A DNA stretch of 64,000 nucleotides from Streptomyces naganishii JCM 4654 (GTDB lineage Bacteria > Actinomycetota > Actinomycetes > Streptomycetales > Streptomycetaceae). The DNA is taken from positions 165,164 to 229,163 of the forward strand of contig NZ_BMVF01000013.1 in the NCBI RefSeq assembly GCF_014650575.1, in the 5' to 3' direction. A program made the translations under genes and the position numbers. The notes under the pieces are model-generated. The model searched no databases, had not been told where the DNA came from, and worked only from the letters and a program-made list of their open reading frames with translations. Shown one piece after another: positions 50,724 to 57,232 of the stretch. Each line of letters begins with the position of its first letter. The first letter of the stretch is position 1.

Positions 50724-50783
50724 TGCGCCTGACGGGAATGTTTCTCCTGCAGGCGCATTATTTGTTTTTCCGGCTTCTCCGGA
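50724..50783 (+). promoter_or_regulatory. Structured 5' leader of the cold-shock gene, attenuator-like
   Basis: TGCGCCTG (50724-50731) pairs perfectly with CAGGCGCA (50750-50757), directly followed by a T-rich run (50758-50769), the form of an intrinsic terminator. A second hairpin, TCCGG-CTTCT-CCGGA, follows at 50769-50783. The start codon is at 50814 behind GAAGGAG. A TAGGCT box at 50682 could be the -10, giving a leader of about 120 nt. Such leaders control cspA-type mRNAs by temperature-dependent folding. Confidence 0.6.
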
Positions 50784-50813
50784 TGGGGCCTCTGCCTACA
50801 GAAGGAGAAAATC

Positions 50814-51017
50814 ATGGCTCAGGGAACCGTGAAGTGGTTCAACGCCGAAAAGGGTTTCGGCTTCATCGAGCAGGACGGCGGCGGCCCTGACGTCTTCGCC
50901 CACTACTCGAACATCGCGACGCAGGGCTTCCGCGAGCTGCAGGAAGGCCAGCGGGTCACCTTCGACGTCACGCAGGGCCAGAAGGGCCCGCAGGCGGAGA
51001 ACATCGTCCCCGCCTGA
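50814..51017 (+). CDS. Cold-shock domain protein
   Basis: 67 residues, the usual CspA size. RNP1 is KGFGFIEQ and RNP2 VFAHYS, within MAQGTVKWFNAEKGFGFIEQ and DVFAHYSNIATQGFRELQEG. It binds single-stranded RNA and DNA and acts as an RNA chaperone. ATG 50814 with GAAGGAG 6-7 nt upstream. Monocistronic: structured leader before it and a 15-bp hairpin terminator after it. Confidence 0.96.
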   Translation: MAQGTVKWFNAEKGFGFIEQDGGGPDVFAHYSNIATQGFRELQEGQRVTFDVTQGQKGPQAENIVPA

Positions 51018-51038
51018 TCGCCGGACGCGTATCCACGG

Positions 51039-51072
51039 ACCGGGGCCCGCACCGCATGGTGCGGGCCCCGGT
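51039..51072 (+). terminator. Strong hairpin terminator after the cold-shock gene
   Basis: A perfect 15-bp stem (starting ACCGGGGCCC, closing GGGCCCCGGT) with a GCAT loop, 21 bp after the stop codon. Confidence 0.9.
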
Positions 51073-51131
51073 TCGCGCTGTCCGCGGGAAATCCCTCGCG
51101 CCGGCGGCCCCCGACGGCCGAGACTCGCCTC

Positions 51132-51767
51132 ATGGCGGAGACAACGGGCACGACGGACATGGCGGCGTTCCGGGACGCGGTCGGCACATGGGCCGCGGGC
51201 GGCCCCGGTGCGCCCGCGCAGGACATCGCGGCGCGACTGGCCCTGCGGACGGCGGTGCTGCTCGAAGGGCTCAGCGACGTGGCGGCGGTCGAGGCGCTGG
51301 CCCGGCGCCGCGGCCGGGACCTGGCGGCCGAAGGGGTGTGCGTCCTGTCGATCGGCGGTGCGATGAGCGTCGGGCGCTACGCCCGGCTCCTCGGTGCGCC
51401 CGGCCTGGGACTGCGCCTGACGGGCATGTGCGACGAGGCGGAACGCCCCTACTACGCCCGCGCCTTCGAACAGGCCGGCGCGGCGCGGCAAGGCTTCCAC
51501 GTCTGCGCGGCGGACCTGGAGGACGAACTCATCCGCGCTCTGGGCACGGCACGGGTGGAGGAACTCGTCCGGGAGGAGGGTGACTCGCGCGCCCTGCGGA
51601 CCTTCCTGCACCAGCCCGCGCAGCGAGACCGCGTACCGCAGCAGCAGTTCAGGCGTTTCCTCGGGACGACGAGCGGCCGCAAGATCCATTACGGCCGGGT
51701 CCTCGTCGACGCCCTCGACGCCGGCCGCGTGCCCGCCCCGCTCGACGGGCTGCTCCGCGCCCTGTGA
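51132..51767 (+). CDS. Stand-alone TOPRIM-domain protein
   Basis: 211 residues. The TOPRIM fold is suggested by LLEGLSDVAAVEALARRRG (Glu45 and Asp49), CVLSIGGAMSVGRYARLLG and LRLTGMCDEAERPYYARAF (Asp101, Glu102, Glu104 in place of DxD). Similar domains end OLD-family nucleases after an ATPase, but here no ATPase precedes it; the N-terminal 40 residues are short. The C-terminal part carries QQFRRFLGTTSGRKIHYGRV, a conserved basic segment. Isolated TOPRIM proteins of this type are common but uncharacterised in Streptomyces. Its own terminator follows, so it is monocistronic. Confidence 0.75.
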   Translation: MAETTGTTDMAAFRDAVGTWAAGGPGAPAQDIAARLALRTAVLLEGLSDVAAVEALARRRGRDLAAEGVCVLSIGGAMSVGRYARLLGAPGLGLRLTGMCDEAERPYYARAFEQAGAARQGFHVCAADLEDELIRALGTARVEELVREEGDSRALRTFLHQPAQRDRVPQQQFRRFLGTTSGRKIHYGRVLVDALDAGRVPAPLDGLLRAL

Positions 51768-51800
51768 CCCTCGTCGGGCCGTCGGTGGCCGAGGCCCAGG

Positions 51801-51831
51801 CCCTGTGCCCCGGGACGGCCGGGGCACAGGG
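51801..51831 (+). terminator. Hairpin terminator after the TOPRIM gene
   Basis: CCCTGTGCCCC (51801-51811) pairs perfectly with GGGGCACAGGG (51821-51831) around a 9-nt loop. It separates the convergent TOPRIM and GH92 genes and may serve both. Confidence 0.88.
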
Positions 51832-51861
51832 GGACCTTGACGGAGCGTCAGGTACCAGGTG

Positions 51862-54702
51862 TCAGGCGGGCGGCAGTGTCCACTTCTGCGCCGCTGTGCC
51901 GTTGCACGTGTAGATCTGCAGCCGGGTGCCTTCCGTCGTCGAGGAGTTGGGATCGTCCAGGCACAGGCCGGAGTTGGTGTTCCTCAGGCTTCCGTCCGTG
52001 CCCGCCTGCCACTTCTGCGCGCCGGTGCCGTTGCAGGTGTAGAGCTGCACGAGGGTGCCGTTGGTGGTTCCGCTGTTGGACACGTCGAGGCACTTGCCGA
52101 GGGTGCGCAGGCTGCCGTCGGAGGCGATCGACCAGTCCTGGGCGTAGGTGCCGTTGCAGGTCCACAGCCGGATCGCCGTGTGGTCGGCTGTGCCGGAGTT
52201 GTCGTCGTCCACGCACAGGGCCGGGTTCACACCCGCCTTCACCGGACCCACGCGCGGCTTCGGCGGGGCGCCCGCGCCGCCGTCGTACGAGGGCGGCGCG
52301 GCGGCCGCGCCCGACGCCCAGCCGGTGTTCGGGCTGGTGCCGAGGGTGTAGGTGAGGGTGCCGCCGGAGGTGATGGCGGTCGTCGGCGCGTAGGCGTTGT
52401 TCCATGCCGAGCCGTCGAAGGTGGCGGACTGCACGTAGGGCGCGTTGCCGGCGGCGCCGTTGCCGTTGACCGTGAGGGTGTTGCCCGAGGGCAGCGTGAT
52501 CACGGCCTGGGTGAACAGGGGCGAGCCGAGGGCCAGGTCGGAGGTGCCGGGGGTCATGGGGTACATGCCGAGCGCCGACCACACGTACCAGGCGCTCATC
52601 GCGCCGAGGTCGTCGTTGCCGTCGGCCAGGCCGGCGGGGCTGTTGGACCAGATCTGGTCCTGTATCGACCGCACGGTGCGCTGGGTCTTGTAGGGCTCGC
52701 CGATGTAGTCGTACTCCCAGGGCAGTTCGATGCTGGGCTCGTTGCCGACCCAGGCGTAGCCGTTCGCGCCGGTGTAGCTGCGCAGGACGGTGTCCAGGTA
52801 GTCGTTCATGGCCTTGTCGCCGCCCTTGGCGGTGGCGAGTCCGGCCACGTCGAAGGGGACCATGCCGGAGTAGATCCACGAGTCGGCCTCGACCATGTCG
52901 GTGCCGCTGGTGGGGTCGAAGCCGCCGGTCCACGAGCCGTCGGCGTTGCGGGGCTGGACGAAGCCGGAGGCGGGGTGCACCGTGTTGCGCCAGTCCTGGG
53001 CGCGACGGGCGTACGTCTGCCGGCTCCCGCTGTCGCCGAGGGCGCCGGCGAAGGCCGAGAGGGCGAAGTCCGCCGTGGCGTACTCGAGTGTGGTGGCGAC
53101 CGGGCCGTAGAAGTTGCAGCAGCCGTAGGTGCCGTCGTGGGGTTCGTAGCCGGGGCTGTCCAGGTAGTTGAGGCCTGGCCGGTCGTTGTTGGGGGTGCTC
53201 GCCTGCTTCAGCAGGCCGGACAGGGCCTTGGCGGTGTCGAAGTCGTGGGCGCCGAAGGCGTGGTAGTCGGCGATGATCGCCGCCGCCGGGTCGCCGACCA
53301 TGACGTAGGACTCCCCGTTGTACTCCGACCACTTGGGGAAGAGGCCGGTCTGCGCGTAGTCGTCCGTCATCGACTGGGCGGTGTCGGAGGCGGTCTGCGG
53401 GCTGACCAGCGCCTCGAGCTGGGCCTGGGAGCGGTAGATGTCCCAGCCGGAGTAGTTGGCGTAGGCGGCGTGGTGGCCGGCGTCGACGGTGTGCGTCCTG
53501 CCGTCGAACCCGGAGTACTGGCCGTTGGTGTCGCTGACGACGTTCGGGTGCAGCAGCGAGTGGTAGAGCGCGGTGTAGAAGACGGTCTGCTGGTCCGGGG
53601 TGCCGCCGGCGACGCGGATCTTCCCGAGTGCGGCGTCCCAGGCCTGGTGGGCGGCGGTGCGGATGCCGTCGAAGTCCCAGCCGGGGTTCTCCGCGGCGCG
53701 GTTGGCGGTCGCGTTCGCCACCGAGACGTAGGAGATGCCGACCTTGGCCTGGACGACGGGGTTCGCGGTCGTGTCGAAGGTGACGTGCGCGTTCGACGCG
53801 GCGGCCGCCGAGGCCGTGGTGTGCGGTGTCGCGGGGCGGGGCGGGGCGGACTTGGGCATGGTGCCGTGCAGTCGGGGTCTGTTCGGCTGCTCGGGGGCGT
53901 TCTTGTCGGCGCGTCCGGTGGAGGGCGCGGGTGAGGTCGCCGCGGGGGCGAGTGAGCTGCCGCTGGAGGCGAAGGGATGGTCGAAGACCATGTCGAAGTA
54001 GACGGTGTAGGTGTTCCCGGCGCCGCAGAACCGCCCGCTGGTGACCTGGCCGCTGACCTCGGTGCTGGAGACCACGCTGAACTGGGCGTTGCTCGCGCCG
54101 TTCTGACTGCTCGCCAGCTTGAAGAGCAGGTTGGACCGCGTGGAGGCGGGGAAGGTGAAGCGCGCCATGCCGCTGCGCGTGGTGGTGGTGAGTTCGGTGG
54201 TCACCTTGTTGTCGAGGGCGACCTTGTACGACCCCGGTGCGGCCGACTCGCCGGCGTGCGCGAAGGAGTCCGTGGCGCCGTTGTCGACGGCTCCCACCGT
54301 GGGCAGCACCGGGATGTCACCGGCGGCTCCGCACCCCGGTCCCGCGATGTGCGTGAGGCTGAACCCGGAGATGGAGGAGTCCTTGTACTCGTAACCGCCT
54401 CCCGGCGGCCGGGACGAAGTGTCCGGACTCCACTGCACCATGCCGAACGGAACGTCCGCGCCGGGGAAGTCGTTGGCGTCGTTGGACGTGCCGATGAAGG
54501 GGTTGACCAGGTCGGCGGGGGACGACACCAGGCGCGTGGACACTTCGGGCGCCGGGGACGCCCAGGCGGCGGGGGCCGGTAAGCCGTAGGCGCCGAGAAG
54601 GGCGGCGCCGGCCCCGGTGACCAGGGCCGAGCGCAGCCGGTGACCGCTCGGCACGCGTCTGCGCGGGCCGCGCCGGCCACCGGCGGACGGAATCGGGAAC
54701 AT
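51862..54702 (-). CDS. GH92 alpha-mannosidase with C-terminal ricin-type lectin domain
   Basis: 946 residues. Signal peptide ~1-48 ending PAPAAWASP. GH92 N-terminal beta-sandwich from ~62 (VNPFIGTSNDANDFPGADVP) and catalytic (alpha/alpha)6 domain to ~780, with GWDIYRSQAQ, TGLFPKWSEYNGESYVMVGD, YGCCNFYGPVATTLEYA, EADSWIYSGMVPFD and GNDDLGAMSAWYVW. Family members are calcium-dependent exo-acting alpha-mannosidases acting on yeast or fungal mannans. A ricin B trefoil (~815-945) has three QxW repeats (AQDWSI, AQKWQA, AQKWTL) for glycan binding. A Pro/Ala/Ser-rich insert of ~55 residues (~245-300) interrupts the N-terminal domain and is unusual. ATG 54702 has AGGAGG 8 nt upstream; a LacI-type palindrome lies 120 bp upstream. 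Confidence 0.92.
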   Translation of the reverse strand: MFPIPSAGGRRGPRRRVPSGHRLRSALVTGAGAALLGAYGLPAPAAWASPAPEVSTRLVSSPADLVNPFIGTSNDANDFPGADVPFGMVQWSPDTSSRPPGGGYEYKDSSISGFSLTHIAGPGCGAAGDIPVLPTVGAVDNGATDSFAHAGESAAPGSYKVALDNKVTTELTTTTRSGMARFTFPASTRSNLLFKLASSQNGASNAQFSVVSSTEVSGQVTSGRFCGAGNTYTVYFDMVFDHPFASSGSSLAPAATSPAPSTGRADKNAPEQPNRPRLHGTMPKSAPPRPATPHTTASAAAASNAHVTFDTTANPVVQAKVGISYVSVANATANRAAENPGWDFDGIRTAAHQAWDAALGKIRVAGGTPDQQTVFYTALYHSLLHPNVVSDTNGQYSGFDGRTHTVDAGHHAAYANYSGWDIYRSQAQLEALVSPQTASDTAQSMTDDYAQTGLFPKWSEYNGESYVMVGDPAAAIIADYHAFGAHDFDTAKALSGLLKQASTPNNDRPGLNYLDSPGYEPHDGTYGCCNFYGPVATTLEYATADFALSAFAGALGDSGSRQTYARRAQDWRNTVHPASGFVQPRNADGSWTGGFDPTSGTDMVEADSWIYSGMVPFDVAGLATAKGGDKAMNDYLDTVLRSYTGANGYAWVGNEPSIELPWEYDYIGEPYKTQRTVRSIQDQIWSNSPAGLADGNDDLGAMSAWYVWSALGMYPMTPGTSDLALGSPLFTQAVITLPSGNTLTVNGNGAAGNAPYVQSATFDGSAWNNAYAPTTAITSGGTLTYTLGTSPNTGWASGAAAAPPSYDGGAGAPPKPRVGPVKAGVNPALCVDDDNSGTADHTAIRLWTCNGTYAQDWSIASDGSLRTLGKCLDVSNSGTTNGTLVQLYTCNGTGAQKWQAGTDGSLRNTNSGLCLDDPNSSTTEGTRLQIYTCNGTAAQKWTLPPA

Positions 54703-55028
54703 CGGTCTGCCTCCTGCGGGGGGTGAGGGATGCCATGGGAAGCACGCCGAGCCGCACGGGCAGCGGCGACGACTCGACGGCCGGATGTCTTCGAGCCGGT
54801 GGCGGCGACGCCGTCAGGGGTCTGACAACGTTGTCTTCAATCGGCGGAAGTGCGGGAAACGCCGCCTGCCGTGGGATCTTCGGACACTCCGATACGGAGC
54901 ACAGGCGCAAAGTAGCGAGCGGGCGTGCTCACGTCAATAACCCCGGCGGCGGTCTCCGGCCCGGCCCGGCGACCGCCGCGACGCGCTCGCGCCGCGCCCG
55001 AGCCGGCCCCCGGGCGCCGCACCGCGTG
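54703..55028. other. 326-bp gap between GH92 and monooxygenase genes
   Basis: Holds the GH92 promoter region with the palindrome at 54824-54835. The right part (54930-55028) is GC-rich and shows no gene or clear terminator for the monooxygenase gene, which ends at 55029. Confidence 0.6.
54824..54835. promoter_or_regulatory. LacI-family operator upstream of GH92
   Basis: GACAACGTTGTC, a perfect 12-bp palindrome with central CG, in the form TGACAACGTTGTCT. This is the typical operator shape of LacI-family sugar regulators in actinobacteria. It lies 122 bp upstream of the GH92 ATG. The regulator is not in the window. Confidence 0.7.
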
Positions 55029-56417
55029 TCACGCCGTCATGAAGGCGCCCGTGCGTGTCGCGTACTGGGTCAGGCCCTCCGCCGTGTCGCCGGCCCAGCC
55101 GATGTAGCCGTCGGGGCGGATCAGGTAGACGCCCGGGGCGTAGGAGGCGGGGGTGGCCGGGAGGGTGCGCAGGGTGGGGGCGGCGGGGGGTGCCGTGGCG
55201 CCCAGGAGGGTCCAGTGGGGGCCCCGGAAGGTGTCGAAGAGGCGTACGCCGCCGACCGTGCCGTCGGGCGCGCGGTCACCTGCTCGCAGGGCGGGCGGGG
55301 CGGTCCGGGTCTCGTCGGTCAGGGACGACTCGCGGTAACCGAGACCGAGTTGCATGGTCGCCCTTCCGCGCCTCACCTCGCCCCGGTGCACTGCGGTGGA
55401 CAGATCCAGCATGGCCGCGGCGTTCGCGCGCCGTTCCTCCTCGTAGGTGTCGAGCAGCGTCCCGGGTGCGCCGCCGCGCAGTACCGCGCCCAGCTTCCAG
55501 CCCAGGTTGTAGGCGTCCTGGACGCCGGTGTTCAGTCCCTGGCCGCCGGCCGGTGAGTGGACGTGCGCCGCGTCGCCCGCGAGGAGGACGCGGTCCACCC
55601 GGAAGCGGTCCGCCAGGCCCGTGCGGGGGCGGAAGTCCGAGGCCCAGCGGACCTCCGTGACGTCCTTCGCCGTCAAGTGCGTGTACGTGGCGATCAGTTC
55701 GCGGATGCCGTCCAGGGTCAGGTGGGGCTCCGCGTCTTGGGCGAGGCGCGCCTGGAGCTGGAAGTCGCCGGTGCCGGCCAGCGGGCACAAGGCGACGCCA
55801 CTGCCGTCGTCCTTGGGGAAGGTGTGCCAGTGATCCCGGTCCAGGCCCCGCAGGCGGACGTCCGCCACCAGGAAGGGCGCCGGGTCGACCGTCCGCCCGC
55901 TCATGCCGACGCCCACCGCGCGCCGCACGGCCGAGCGTCCCCCATCGGCCGCGACCAGGTACCGCGCACGCAGCGCCGTACCGTCGGCGCAGCGCGCGGT
56001 CACACCGGCCGCGTCCTGTTCGACGGCCGTCACCTCGCGCCCGAGGACGACCTGCCCGCCGAGCTCGACGAGGCGGGCGTACAGCACCTCCTGGGTGCGC
56101 CACTGGGCGACCATCAGCGGATCGGTGTACGGCGTGCCCGCGTCCGCCTCGACCGGGTCGAACATCGGCTGCCCGCCGAGCCGTTCGCCGTCCTTCCAGA
56201 TCATCCGCTCCGGGTACGGACCCCCCGCCGCGCGGATCGCGTCCCGTACGCCGAGGTCGTCGAAGACCTCCTGGGTGCGGGGCTGGATCCCCTTGCCGCG
56301 CGAGCCGGGGAAGAGCCCGTCCGCCCGTTCGACCACCAGCGCCTCCACCCCGCGCCGTGCGAGGTCGATCCCGAGGGTCAGACCGGTCGGGCCCGCGCCC
56401 ACGATCAGTACATCCAT
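55029..56417 (-). CDS. FAD-dependent aromatic monooxygenase
   Basis: 462 residues of the PHBH/PgaE-type flavin monooxygenase group. Dinucleotide motif VGAGPTG at residues 6-12, SRGKGIQPRTQEVFDDLG, the DG motif AADGGRSAVRRAVG and the FAD-ribityl motif VLLAGDAAHVHSPAGGQG are intact, followed by a C-terminal thioredoxin-like domain (~350-462). Members hydroxylate aromatic polyketides or inactivate drugs such as rifampicin and tetracyclines. ATG 56417 has AAGGAG 8 nt upstream. The divergent TetR gene and two operators imply induction by its substrate or a related drug. Detoxification seems likelier than biosynthesis, since no pathway genes are near. Confidence 0.9.
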   Translation of the reverse strand: MDVLIVGAGPTGLTLGIDLARRGVEALVVERADGLFPGSRGKGIQPRTQEVFDDLGVRDAIRAAGGPYPERMIWKDGERLGGQPMFDPVEADAGTPYTDPLMVAQWRTQEVLYARLVELGGQVVLGREVTAVEQDAAGVTARCADGTALRARYLVAADGGRSAVRRAVGVGMSGRTVDPAPFLVADVRLRGLDRDHWHTFPKDDGSGVALCPLAGTGDFQLQARLAQDAEPHLTLDGIRELIATYTHLTAKDVTEVRWASDFRPRTGLADRFRVDRVLLAGDAAHVHSPAGGQGLNTGVQDAYNLGWKLGAVLRGGAPGTLLDTYEEERRANAAAMLDLSTAVHRGEVRRGRATMQLGLGYRESSLTDETRTAPPALRAGDRAPDGTVGGVRLFDTFRGPHWTLLGATAPPAAPTLRTLPATPASYAPGVYLIRPDGYIGWAGDTAEGLTQYATRTGAFMTA

Positions 56418-56427
56418 CACAATTCTC

Positions 56428-56442
56428 CTTAACAACGTTAAG
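56428..56442. promoter_or_regulatory. TetR operator O1
   Basis: CTTAACAACGTTAAG, perfect inverted repeat with 3-bp centre, 11 bp upstream of the monooxygenase ATG and overlapping its ribosome binding site. Confidence 0.82.
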
Positions 56443-56464
56443 CGATGTCGGTCCCGAGCGTGCC

Positions 56465-56479
56465 CTTATCGCCGTTAAG
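56465..56479. promoter_or_regulatory. TetR operator O2
   Basis: CTTATCGCCGTTAAG, one mismatch from a perfect inverted repeat and the same layout as O1; 10 bp upstream of the tetR-like GTG. Centres of O1 and O2 are 37 bp apart, about 3.5 helical turns. Confidence 0.8.
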
Positions 56480-56488
56480 CTGTCAAGC

Positions 56489-57178
56489 GTGAGCACGGAA
56501 CGACGCGCGCCGCTGGACCGGCACCGGGTCGCGGACACGGCACTGCGACTGCTGAACGAGGTGGGCCTCGACGGCCTGACCCTGCGCGCCATCGCCAAGG
56601 AGCTGGACGTCAAGGCGCCCGCCCTGTACTGGCACTTCAAGGACAAGCAGGCGCTGCTGGACGAGATGGCGAGCGAGATGTACCGGCGGATGGCCGCCGG
56701 CGCCGAACCCGACCCCGCCGACACCTGGCAGGAGCGGCTGCTGAAGACCAACCGCGGGCTGCGGGCCGCCCTGCTCGGCTACCGCGACGGCGCCAAGGTG
56801 TTCAGCGGCACCCGTTTCACCGGCATCGACCACGCCCCCGCCCTCGAGGCGAACCTGCGGCTGCTGACGGACTCCGGCTTCACCCTCGCCCAGGCGGTGG
56901 ACGCGGGCCGGACGGCGAACTCCTTCACCATCGGCTTCGTCGTCGAGGAGCAGGGCATGCGGCCCTTCCGAGGGGAGGGGGAGGTCCAGGAGCGGATGCG
57001 GCGGGTCGACGTCGGTGAACGCGCCCGCCGCATGGCCGGATTCCCGCTCGCGGCGGCGGCCGGGGAACTCCTCTTCGACGACTACGACCGCCAGTTCGAG
57101 GAGGGGCTGGCGGTCGTCATCGCGGGCATCGGCGCCCGGTACGGGACCGGCGGCCCGGCCGACCGGCACACCGGCTGA
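56489..57178 (+). CDS. TetR/AcrR-family repressor (TetR class C-terminal domain)
   Basis: 229 residues. DNA-binding domain ~8-55: VADTALRLLNEVGLDGLTLR then AIAKELDVKAPALYWHFKDK, with recognition helix APALYWHF, which is that of the true TetR sub-group. The C-terminal domain (TGIDHAPALEANLRLLTDSG, TIGFVVEEQG) resembles TetR_C, binding a planar drug-like ligand. GTG 56489 lies 10 bp after operator O2, so it is autoregulated. Divergent from the FAD monooxygenase, its probable target. The last codons contain part of a duplicated 19-bp repeat. Confidence 0.9.
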   Translation: MSTERRAPLDRHRVADTALRLLNEVGLDGLTLRAIAKELDVKAPALYWHFKDKQALLDEMASEMYRRMAAGAEPDPADTWQERLLKTNRGLRAALLGYRDGAKVFSGTRFTGIDHAPALEANLRLLTDSGFTLAQAVDAGRTANSFTIGFVVEEQGMRPFRGEGEVQERMRRVDVGERARRMAGFPLAAAAGELLFDDYDRQFEEGLAVVIAGIGARYGTGGPADRHTG

Positions 57179-57219
57179 CCCACAGCCCGGCCGACCGGTT
57201 GACCGGCACACCGGCTGAC
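57161..57219. repeat. Direct repeat over the end of the TetR gene
   Basis: GACCGGCACACCGGCTGAC occurs at 57161-57179 and again at 57201-57219; the sequence between is also partly duplicated (CCCGGCCGACCGG). The first copy contains the TGA stop. Probably a recent local duplication. Confidence 0.85.
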
Positions 57220-57232
57220 TGGCCGACCGCGC

